Assembly: GCA_946415645.1 (NCBI GenBank)
Contig: CAMKTJ010000014.1
Location: forward strand, 1 to 55,680
Length of the DNA: 55,680 bases
DNA from: an uncultured Prevotellaceae bacterium
GTDB taxonomy: Bacteria > Bacteroidota > Bacteroidia > Bacteroidales > Bacteroidaceae
Reading direction: 5' to 3'
Shown: piece after piece, positions 42,243 to 49,600 of the stretch
Layout: the number at the start of each line of letters is the position of its first letter
How positions within the stretch are numbered: position 1 is the first letter of the stretch
Translations under genes and position numbers: made by a program
The notes under the pieces: model-generated
Database searches by the model: none
Told to the model about the DNA's origin: nothing
What the model saw: the letters and a program-made list of their open reading frames with translations, nothing else

Positions 42243-45185
42243 TTATTTACATAAAGTGGTGGCAGGACCCATGTAGGAACGCTTCATGCCGCCCAGATCG
42301 ATGACAATCTTCTGCAGCATCGTGCCGGGATCCTGGCAGGTGATGCGAACGGTGTGCTTGCCAGGTTTCTTTACATAAAGTGTGCACTTGTTGATGCGGG
42401 CGTTCCGCTGCACACTCTCGTACCATCCCTGGGCATATTCCCATGAGTTAGTGGCGCAGTGCATGAGCAATCCGTCGTCGATGCGTACCCCGTACTGGTT
42501 CTCTATGTTGGTGCGCTCGTGTCCTGCGAAGCCGCGATCCACACTGGTGGTGAAGGTAGGCATCACATAGGTATATACATCCACCATACCCTGTTCCCAG
42601 GTGTAGAAGTCGTATTCCAGATAGGGAGCATTACGGGCCCGGCTGTTCTGACGGGGTACCACAGGGTCGCCCATCATGATGATGGTGTCTTCGCAACCCA
42701 GGTTAGGAACCTCTATCATCTTGGTCACCTGATTCTCGTTCTTACGCATGAATCCGGCCGCAGGGATGGATATCACGCCATTGTCCTCCACATAGAGTCC
42801 CTTCAGTTCCTCTATGGATGGAGTGGCAGGGTTGAAGGCACTTACCATTACCGTCTGCTCTGTGCCATTGTTGTCTCTGAGAGTGATGAGGCCCGTTTCC
42901 TCCTCGCCTTGCGGAACCTTGTTCCAGTCCACGCTGACCGTTAAGCGCTGCTGCAAAGGGGTACTGCCCTTTGTCTGGCTCAGCTGAATCCATTCCTTGC
43001 TGGCCTTTGCTTCCCAGTTAAGTGTTCCCTGTCCCTGATTGTATACATCTATATAATAGGTGCGGGTGGGAAGGTATTTGCTGAACGTGGGCAGTACCTG
43101 TATGGCACGTGGACCACGAGTTCCGTATTCCCCCTCGGCTATCACGCCCAGTTTGGCATTGGGGGCGAGTGTGGCATCACGCAGTTCCGGCTTCTCGAAG
43201 TAAGAGGCTGTCACACCTTGGGTCATGCTCATGATATGCTCCCATTTGCCGTTCTCCAGGCTGTTGTAGCCTTTGGTAATAATCTGCAGCGAGTCGTAGC
43301 ATTGTAGAGCCTCTGCTTTCATTTGGGCGGTAGCGGCACGGTTCTGAAGGGCATACCAGCGGTTCATCTGTCCGCCTATGGTCATGCGGTTCATCAGCTC
43401 ACAACCCTTCACAGGATAGTAAACAGATTGGTAGAAGCAACTGCGTTTCCCGGCAGGCATCTTAGCTAGCATGTCCTCGGCAATGGCACCAATGCGACGG
43501 TATTCTGCCAGACGTTGCTCGGCCTCGTTGTAGTTAGTCAGCGAGAACTCGGTATCCGTCTTCTGCTCGCGTGCATGATCGTCGCTGGCCCATTCCTGTC
43601 CCCATCCCATACATTCGGGACGACGCTGGAAGGCCAGACGGTAGAAGGTGCGGAAGATATCCTTATACACCTCCTTGTTCTCATTGCCTAACAGGTTGCA
43701 GGTCCATTCTGTACGATAGTCGGCACAGCGGTTATAGTCGAAGCTATCTATATCGTATGCCATAGCCAGGAAGAGATCCACGGCAAACTCACACGATTTG
43801 ATGTCGCCGGCATTGAGCAGCCAGATCCGGTCGGCAGTCAGGTCGTAGGCCTTCTTCAGCTCCTCGTACATGTGGTTGGGCGACTGAGTGTTCATCCACA
43901 GATGGTCGTGCGGACGACCCAGGTAGGAGACGTGATAGTACACACCGCTGCGCCCCGATCGTTTCTGCTCTTCTGGACTGGAGAGACGCTTCATATAGCC
44001 GTAGTTGTCATCTGGCCAGATGATGGTGACATCGTCGGGCAGCTTCAAACCTTTATCGTACACATCCAACACCTCTTTGTAGGGAGTAAAGGCTTGCGGA
44101 ATGGTCTCGGGTGTCTTGCCGGTAGCCTTGGCCACCATCTGACGCTGAGCCTCCAGGGCTGCCTGCATGGTGTTCTTGCGTTCTGTCATATCGTTACCGC
44201 CGGCCATTGCCACATCGTGTAAGCCACGTAGTGCCAGTGTATAGACGTTCTCGAAAGGTGCCAGTTCCAGGGCACGGGCGTTCAGTACACTGTCCACGCC
44301 TTTGCGGTTGTTGATGTAGTCCCATGCCCCGTATTTCTCCTTGTTCCATTCGCTGGCTGTGTTCAGCAGCAGAGGCTCGCAATGACTGGAGCCCATGACA
44401 ATGGCAAAGGTATCTGCTACGAGTCGGTTCTCGGGTACTTGATGAAAGGCCAACGAAGCCTCGTGCATGGCAGGGCACAGATAGTTGGCATTCAGGCGGA
44501 GCAGCAGCTCGCATACGGCGGCATAGGTGCGTGGACCGAAGTTGCCTCTGTCCTTCTCGTAGTTACGCTTGGCCCAGCGCAGCAGGCCCCAGTCCTCGTC
44601 GTTGATGAAAACACCACGATAGCGGACACTGGGTGTACGTGAGGTAAAGCTGTTTACCTGCAACAGGCATGTGGAATGTTGGGGAGTGGGGGCGTCCAGC
44701 CACCAGCGCCAGGGGCTTACCCCTATGGCCCTGCTGATGGATAGCACACCGTAGGCAGTACCCCGACGGTCACTACCTGCCACCACGATAGCCTTCTTGA
44801 CACCTTTCACGGGATTCTTCACCAATGCCACATGGTAGCGTTCCCAGGCACCTGTAAGACCTGTGGTATCAATCTTGCCAGCCTTCACCAGCTGGTCTAT
44901 GTTTTTGCTTTGTCCGATGGTTCCTGCGATGATGGCGTAGGTAGCTCCTGTAGTTCCCTCCTGCACCTTCAGCTGTGTGCCGGTGGCGCAAGCCACATCC
45001 TCGGCCAGCATCTTGGCGCTGCGCTCCACCACCAGGGCATCACCCTTATCGTAGCAGATAACAGCCTTTTCCTTCCCGTTTACCAGAGGGAAGGTATTTC
45101 CCGTTACCTTGTTTGTTATTTTTACCTGTGCTGTCAATTGCAGCGAAAAAGCAGCCAAGAGGCCAAAAACAATGCTTTTCTTCAT
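42243..45185 (-). CDS. Exported alpha-glucuronidase-type enzyme, GH115
   Basis: GH115 enzymes remove (methyl)glucuronic acid from xylan side chains. The 980 residues have a signal peptide (MKKSIVFGLLAAFSLQLTAQ), the N-terminal domain with DRRGTAYGVLSISRAIGVSPW, and the core motifs SVRYRGVFINDEDWGLLRWA, FGPRTYAAVCELLLRLNANY, IVMGSSHCEPLLL, IIWPDDNYGYM and YYHVSYLGRPHDHLW. I start at ATG 45185, because the 19 upstream codons cross the promoter. The C-terminal part holds an Ig-like and a beta-sandwich region, as in the family. Confidence 0.92.
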   Translation of the reverse strand: MKKSIVFGLLAAFSLQLTAQVKITNKVTGNTFPLVNGKEKAVICYDKGDALVVERSAKMLAEDVACATGTQLKVQEGTTGATYAIIAGTIGQSKNIDQLVKAGKIDTTGLTGAWERYHVALVKNPVKGVKKAIVVAGSDRRGTAYGVLSISRAIGVSPWRWWLDAPTPQHSTCLLQVNSFTSRTPSVRYRGVFINDEDWGLLRWAKRNYEKDRGNFGPRTYAAVCELLLRLNANYLCPAMHEASLAFHQVPENRLVADTFAIVMGSSHCEPLLLNTASEWNKEKYGAWDYINNRKGVDSVLNARALELAPFENVYTLALRGLHDVAMAGGNDMTERKNTMQAALEAQRQMVAKATGKTPETIPQAFTPYKEVLDVYDKGLKLPDDVTIIWPDDNYGYMKRLSSPEEQKRSGRSGVYYHVSYLGRPHDHLWMNTQSPNHMYEELKKAYDLTADRIWLLNAGDIKSCEFAVDLFLAMAYDIDSFDYNRCADYRTEWTCNLLGNENKEVYKDIFRTFYRLAFQRRPECMGWGQEWASDDHAREQKTDTEFSLTNYNEAEQRLAEYRRIGAIAEDMLAKMPAGKRSCFYQSVYYPVKGCELMNRMTIGGQMNRWYALQNRAATAQMKAEALQCYDSLQIITKGYNSLENGKWEHIMSMTQGVTASYFEKPELRDATLAPNAKLGVIAEGEYGTRGPRAIQVLPTFSKYLPTRTYYIDVYNQGQGTLNWEAKASKEWIQLSQTKGSTPLQQRLTVSVDWNKVPQGEEETGLITLRDNNGTEQTVMVSAFNPATPSIEELKGLYVEDNGVISIPAAGFMRKNENQVTKMIEVPNLGCEDTIIMMGDPVVPRQNSRARNAPYLEYDFYTWEQGMVDVYTYVMPTFTTSVDRGFAGHERTNIENQYGVRIDDGLLMHCATNSWEYAQGWYESVQRNARINKCTLYVKKPGKHTVRITCQDPGTMLQKIVIDLGGMKRSYMGPATTLCK

Positions 45186-45207
45186 AATGCGATCTTTATT
45201 TCTGCCG

Positions 45208-45215
45208 CAAAGATA
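45208..45215 (-). promoter_or_regulatory. Promoter -7 box of the GH115 gene
   Basis: TATCTTTG then CG on the minus strand, 23 bases upstream of the chosen ATG. Confidence 0.65.
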
Positions 45216-45302
45216 TGAAAAAAAACTACACACAGCCAACATATGCTACACTTTTTTAACAATAAACAAAGGTTGGGTTGTATATTTTTGTCAAGGAGTA
45301 AT

Positions 45303-45338
45303 AAGAAAGAACCCGCATTCCGAATGTCAGAATGCGGG
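45303..45338 (-). terminator. Terminator of the transporter-porin operon
   Basis: On the minus strand CCCGCATTC (45330-45338), a 9-base loop, GAATGCGGG (45312-45320), then TTCTTTCTTATT. It lies 12 bases after the porin stop. Confidence 0.88.
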
Positions 45339-45349
45339 CCTGTGATACC

Positions 45350-46717
45350 TTAGAAGTTAAGTTTTGTCATTATCTGCACCTTGTGGTTGGTTACCCAGTG
45401 CAGGTCGTTTTCTGCCAGTCCGTTGGAGGCGTTCAGGTCTTTGCCGTACTGCGCTGATGTGATCTCGTACTCGGCACCCAGCTGGAACTTGCCCCAGGTG
45501 AACAGAACAGTGGGGGAGAGGCGCCACAGGCGGTTCATGTTGGTAAAGCTGTTCTTGCTGAAGTAGAAGCCCTGGATGTCGCCAGCTGCGTTGGTAGCCA
45601 GAGCATCTTTGGTGCCGAAGTTGCGCACGTAGCCTGCAAAGAGGATACCTTTCACCTGCTTTCCATAGGTCAGAGATACCCAGGATGATGAGTTGCGTGT
45701 AGGGGTATATTCCCATGAGCCGTCCTCGTTGATGCGACTGATTCCATAGCCGCCGTTCAGGTTCATGTGTTCGCCTGCCTCGGCAAAGACGGTCTTGGCC
45801 TTTAGGCTGAAGTCCTTGTGTTTGTACTGTAGATACAGGAAGGGCGAGAAGGTTGTTATGCGGTCGTTCACCTTCACCTTTACCTCCTGACCCTGATTGT
45901 TCAGAACGCTTCCTGTATGACGGGGTGCTATGCTCAGCAGATCTACTCCGGCCCTGAGTAATACGTTGGTGTTGGGGTGATAGGAGAGACCCAGGTAGCA
46001 TTCGGGGGTATAGGCATACTTGATGTAGTTGGCCGATGCGCCCTCGGGGCCTGTTGATGTGTACTGCATCTGCCAGAGAGCAGAGGCTGTAAGGGTAAAG
46101 TATTTACCCAGCTGAGCATCCATCTTAATCTGAGGTGTTCTGCTGAAGGGATTGAAGGGAGCGCCTGTGTTCAGTGAGATAACATCGGGCATGTCGGCAG
46201 CCAGAGGATGCCATGCCTGACCCAGCTGCAAGTTTATGCGTGCAAGGGCATCGCCGCTTATGTGCAGGCTATCCCAGGTAAGGGTCATGTAGGCTTGTCT
46301 CAGACGCATCTGGGCTGTTCCTGTGCTACCTGTCAGACCGGCATAGAAGTCGGCCTCAATCTTACCTCCGAAGCTGGTCTTACCCCAGCGGTAGTCCTTG
46401 ATGTCCAGTCCCAGACGTGTTGTCAGCGACAGGAAGCGCATGGTGGTCTGTGCGTTCAGATCCTCGCGCTCGACGCCTGAAGCAGCAGCTTCGGCCTCGG
46501 TTTGGTTCCACAGATTGTCCTTGGGCAGATAATTGAACAAGTCACCTGTTCCGGCCACATTCTCTCGCGTATCCACAGAGAAGTAGTTGCGTATGAAGCC
46601 ATAGGGCTTGAAGTGGCTGTTTATATGTTCCTTTACTTTCTCGTTTTTAGCTTCTTGCGCCTGTACGGCCCCCATGCAGGTAAATGCCATCAGGCTGCAG
46701 ATAAGAATTCTTTTCAT
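45350..46717 (-). CDS. Outer-membrane porin-like beta-barrel protein
   Basis: The 455 residues start with a signal peptide (MKRILICSLMAFTCMGAVQAQ) and a short helical region (KNEKVKEHINSHFKPYGF). A barrel of alternating strands follows, for example TMRFLSLTTRLGLDIKDY, GGKIEADFYAGL and RINLQLGQAWHP, and the chain ends in an aromatic residue (VQIMTKLNF), as barrel proteins do. The general plan is like DcaP-type porins. It starts 27 bases after the DASS transporter on the same strand and shares its riboswitch, so it probably passes the same solute. The solute itself is not readable from sequence. Confidence 0.82.
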   Translation of the reverse strand: MKRILICSLMAFTCMGAVQAQEAKNEKVKEHINSHFKPYGFIRNYFSVDTRENVAGTGDLFNYLPKDNLWNQTEAEAAASGVEREDLNAQTTMRFLSLTTRLGLDIKDYRWGKTSFGGKIEADFYAGLTGSTGTAQMRLRQAYMTLTWDSLHISGDALARINLQLGQAWHPLAADMPDVISLNTGAPFNPFSRTPQIKMDAQLGKYFTLTASALWQMQYTSTGPEGASANYIKYAYTPECYLGLSYHPNTNVLLRAGVDLLSIAPRHTGSVLNNQGQEVKVKVNDRITTFSPFLYLQYKHKDFSLKAKTVFAEAGEHMNLNGGYGISRINEDGSWEYTPTRNSSSWVSLTYGKQVKGILFAGYVRNFGTKDALATNAAGDIQGFYFSKNSFTNMNRLWRLSPTVLFTWGKFQLGAEYEITSAQYGKDLNASNGLAENDLHWVTNHKVQIMTKLNF

Positions 46718-46744
46718 TGTCTTGTATCTTGTTAAATATTATCT

Positions 46745-48151
46745 TCAGAATGGGAATAAGAGCAGCACCGTATATGAGATGATCAGACCTATCGCACCTA
46801 CTATGATGCCCACCAGTGTCATGTCATGTGTCTTGATCAACCCCGTTGAGCTGGCAATAGCATTGGGTGGGGTAGAGATGGGAAACAGCATGGCAAACGA
46901 GGTAGAAGCTGCTACACAAACCAACAGTGTTGTAATACCGCCATAGACAGCCAGATTGTCGGCCATGGCCGTTCCTACTACGGCAAGTATGGGTACCAGC
47001 AGGTTGGCGGCCGATGAGTTGGCGATGAAGTTAGACAGCAGGTAACCCAGCATACCTGCTATTATCAGCACAGCTATAGCTGACCATTGTGCAAAGGGGA
47101 AGGACTCCACCAGTGCAGCTGCCAATCCAGTCTTGTTCAGCGCTGTTCCCAAGGCGAAACCACCGGCTACCATCCATAGTACATGCCAGTCTATCTTGGC
47201 AAAGTCGGCTCTCTTGAAGATGCCTGTCAGGGCAAATACGCCGAAGGGAACCAGTGCCACCACGTTGGCGTTAATGTGAGTCAGTTCACCTGTCATCCAC
47301 AGCAGGATGGTAAGCAGGAAGGTAATGGTAACGGTCCAGTATTTGATGTCCTTCTTGCACTCTCCCTCAATATTAATCTCTATGGATTTAGCCTTGAAGG
47401 GGAACAGGTGCATCAGCAATTGCCATGAAAACAGCAGCATGACAATCACCACGGGAACCATGCGGATCATCCATTTGTCAAAGCCTATTTCTATGCCCAA
47501 CTGACCTAACTGTCCAATGGCAATGGAGTTGGGAGGTGTACCGATGGGAGTTCCCATACCGCCTATGTTGGCAGCGATGGGGATGGCCATAGCCAGACTG
47601 GTTCGTCCGCCGCCGTTCTCGGGCAGGGTTCTGATGACGGGGGCCAGGAAGGCCAGCATCATAGCTGCCGTAGCTGTATTGGACATAAACATAGACAGGG
47701 TGCCGATGACCGTCAGGAATCCCAGCAGAACATATTTGGGCTTGGTGCCGAAGGGGCGCAGCATGACGCGTGCCAGGAAGACGTCAAGTCCGACCTTGCT
47801 GGCTGTGATGGCCAGTACGAATCCGCCCAGGAAGAGCATGATAACGGGGTCGGCAAAGGCAGCCATCAGCAGTCGGTATTCCACCAGATTGCCCTGGGCC
47901 TCGTTGGTAAAGCCTTGGTCAGAGACTGCCAGCAGCAGCGCCACTATCGAGGTTACTGAAGTAGCCCATGCCGGAATCAGTTCAAACATCCACATAAGGG
48001 CGGCGTAGCAGAAGATGGCAATGGTTCTTTGCTGTACAACCGTCAGGTTGTCAATACCAAAGAAAGATGTGGGTGCGAACCACATAAACAAAACTAATAC
48101 CACTACCAAGGGTGCAAGTACATAGTACTTAAAATTGAAACATGTTTTCAT
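46745..48151 (-). CDS. DASS (SLC13-type) dicarboxylate transporter
   Basis: Inner-membrane sodium-coupled carrier for di- or tricarboxylates such as succinate, malate or citrate. The 468 residues have about a dozen membrane segments and the two SNT-type motifs: MSNTATAAMMLAF in the first half and NFIANSSAANLLVPIL in the second, with ANIGGMGTPIGTPPNSIAIG typical of DASS. The start at ATG 48151 (MKTCFNFKYYVLAPL) is preferred, since the longer frame runs into the leader. A cobalamin riboswitch lies about 180 bases upstream on the same strand, so expression should fall when B12 is plentiful. Confidence 0.93.
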   Translation of the reverse strand: MKTCFNFKYYVLAPLVVVLVLFMWFAPTSFFGIDNLTVVQQRTIAIFCYAALMWMFELIPAWATSVTSIVALLLAVSDQGFTNEAQGNLVEYRLLMAAFADPVIMLFLGGFVLAITASKVGLDVFLARVMLRPFGTKPKYVLLGFLTVIGTLSMFMSNTATAAMMLAFLAPVIRTLPENGGGRTSLAMAIPIAANIGGMGTPIGTPPNSIAIGQLGQLGIEIGFDKWMIRMVPVVIVMLLFSWQLLMHLFPFKAKSIEINIEGECKKDIKYWTVTITFLLTILLWMTGELTHINANVVALVPFGVFALTGIFKRADFAKIDWHVLWMVAGGFALGTALNKTGLAAALVESFPFAQWSAIAVLIIAGMLGYLLSNFIANSSAANLLVPILAVVGTAMADNLAVYGGITTLLVCVAASTSFAMLFPISTPPNAIASSTGLIKTHDMTLVGIIVGAIGLIISYTVLLLFPF

Positions 48152-48334
48152 TGTTATAATAGTTAATGTATAAAGATTGCCTTCTCCATGTCTCCACAGA
48201 GGTGGGGGTATGACATTAACCATCAGCGCACACTTGGTGTCTACGCACATACCAGCACAGGCTTGCCGTTTTTGCAGCCTTACTCTCTATACAGGTCCCA
48301 GTCACCCCTCCTCGGGAGTCTACCTCTGAGCATT
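48152..48334 (-). promoter_or_regulatory. Riboswitch expression platform / leader
   Basis: 183 bases between the B12 aptamer and the transporter start, no gene visible. On the minus strand ACTCCC-GAGGA-GGGGT (about 48303-48320) and several smaller hairpins could form alternative structures. No clear intrinsic terminator is present. Confidence 0.4.
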
Positions 48335-48566
48335 CGTCTGTTGGCAGGTCTTCTGACTTTCCCATTCGTTCTTTCCAGAGTCTTCCCGCAAGTTTTTCTC
48401 TTTGAGGGCATTTGCGAAACGCTTCTCGGTCAGCTCTCTTCTTGCAGTGACGTGGTTCTGGAAGCACTATCCAATCATACTGATGGCATTGGGATTACAG
48501 CAGCGGGACTGTTCGGGACTTACACCCGATTCCCTTTTGATTTCGCTTTCACGAAAACCAACACAC
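48335..48566 (-). ncRNA. Cobalamin (B12) riboswitch aptamer
   Basis: On the minus strand the P1 arm GTGTGTTGG (48558-48566) pairs with CCAACAGAC (48336-48344) with one mismatch. Inside are the conserved blocks GGGTGTAAGTCCCG, ACAGTCCCGC, CTGTAATCCC (about 48490-48532) and the diagnostic B12 box AGTCAGAAGACCTGCC (48343-48358). Order and spacing are those of the class I cobalamin family. It precedes a DASS transporter and porin, which is not a usual B12-transport or synthesis gene set. Confidence 0.95.
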
Positions 48567-48623
48567 GTTGTATCTTGTTTTTCCATAAAATCACGCAAAA
48601 ATAACATGTTTTTTGTTTTTAAG

Positions 48624-48631
48624 CAAATATA
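48624..48631 (-). promoter_or_regulatory. Promoter -7 box of the riboswitch transcript
   Basis: TATATTTG then CT on the minus strand, about 58 bases upstream of the aptamer; matches TAnnTTTG. Confidence 0.6.
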
Positions 48632-48666
48632 ACGTTTAGAAAAGATGTCTATGCTGGATTATTTCT

Positions 48667-48674
48667 TATTTTTG
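48667..48674 (+). promoter_or_regulatory. Promoter -7 box of the glycerophosphodiesterase gene
   Basis: TATTTTTG then CG, 53 bases upstream of the ATG, divergent from the riboswitch promoter. Confidence 0.6.
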
Positions 48675-48726
48675 CGAAGGAAAACATTAACTGATTAAAC
48701 CGCCTATTGTAATCATTGTTTAATAT

Positions 48727-49509
48727 ATGAAACACTTGCATTTACTACTTCTGTTCTTCCTCAGCTATTCGCCTTCAGCTGTTGGCTGTATGTATGCCCA
48801 GGCCGTTGGTACACAGACCATTGCCCACCGTGGCGACTGGATGCCTGAGGGCTCTGCCCAGAACTCGCGTGCCTCGCTTCAGCGGGCTCTCGACCTTGGC
48901 ATCTTCGGTTCCGAGATTGATATCTGGTTAACCCGCGACGGACATATTATGGTCAATCACGACCGTACTTTTCAGGGCATCACCCCTGAGGATACTACCT
49001 TTGCTGCCTGCAAGAAAATTCGCCTGAAAAACGGAGAACGTATGCCCCAGCTGAAGGACTTGCTCAAGATACTAAAGAAGAGCAAAAGTCCTACACGCTT
49101 GGTGGTCGAGGTCAAAAGCCACAGCCTTCCGCAACGGAGTCGTGACTGTGCGGCCGCTGCCGTTGCTGTTATCCGCAAATATGGACTGGAAGACCGTGTG
49201 CTCTATATCTCCTTCTCTATAGAGGCGTGTGAGACCATTCATCAGTTGGCTCCCAAGGCCGATGTCGCCTATCTCTCCGGCAATCGCACTCCCAAGGAGC
49301 TTCATGACATGGGATTGACGGGTATCGACTACCATATCAATGTCTTCCGTCAGCATCCCGAGTGGGTGGCAGAGGCTCATGCCCTGGGTATGAATGTCAA
49401 TGTGTGGACGGTGGATGAGGCTGAGGATATTCAGGCCATGCAGCAGTTGGGCGTTGACTATATCACCACCAACAAACCCAAGCTGTGCGAAGAGCTCATT
49501 AACCCCTAA
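48727..49509 (+). CDS. Exported glycerophosphodiester phosphodiesterase
   Basis: Releases glycerol-3-phosphate from deacylated phospholipids. The 260 residues have a signal peptide (MKHLHLLLLFFLSYSPSAVG) and a GDPD TIM barrel: IAHRGDWMPEGSAQNS with the catalytic histidine and Arg, GSEIDIWLTRDG with the metal acids, VNHDRTFQG with the second histidine, LVVEVKSH and VWTVDEAEDI. Family length is about 240-260. It stands alone between the riboswitch operon and the TlpA operon. Confidence 0.93.
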   Translation: MKHLHLLLLFFLSYSPSAVGCMYAQAVGTQTIAHRGDWMPEGSAQNSRASLQRALDLGIFGSEIDIWLTRDGHIMVNHDRTFQGITPEDTTFAACKKIRLKNGERMPQLKDLLKILKKSKSPTRLVVEVKSHSLPQRSRDCAAAAVAVIRKYGLEDRVLYISFSIEACETIHQLAPKADVAYLSGNRTPKELHDMGLTGIDYHINVFRQHPEWVAEAHALGMNVNVWTVDEAEDIQAMQQLGVDYITTNKPKLCEELINP

Positions 49510-49513
49510 CCGC

Positions 49514-49555
49514 TAATCAAAAATCCCCCTGCATTTCTCAACGCAGAGGGATTGT
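49514..49555 (-). terminator. Hairpin terminator of the TlpA operon
   Basis: AATCCCTCTGC (minus strand, 49543-49553) pairs with GCAGGGGGATT (49522-49532), followed by TTTGATT. It also lies 12 bases after the glycerophosphodiesterase stop and could act in both directions. Confidence 0.6.
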
Positions 49556-49600
49556 AGGCGCCAATTATTTACCTTAAAACTAACTATAAACCATTTTATT

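Noticed and set aside
48188..48604. Frames on both strands in the riboswitch region
   Set aside because: They lie within the B12 aptamer and leader and have no protein signature.
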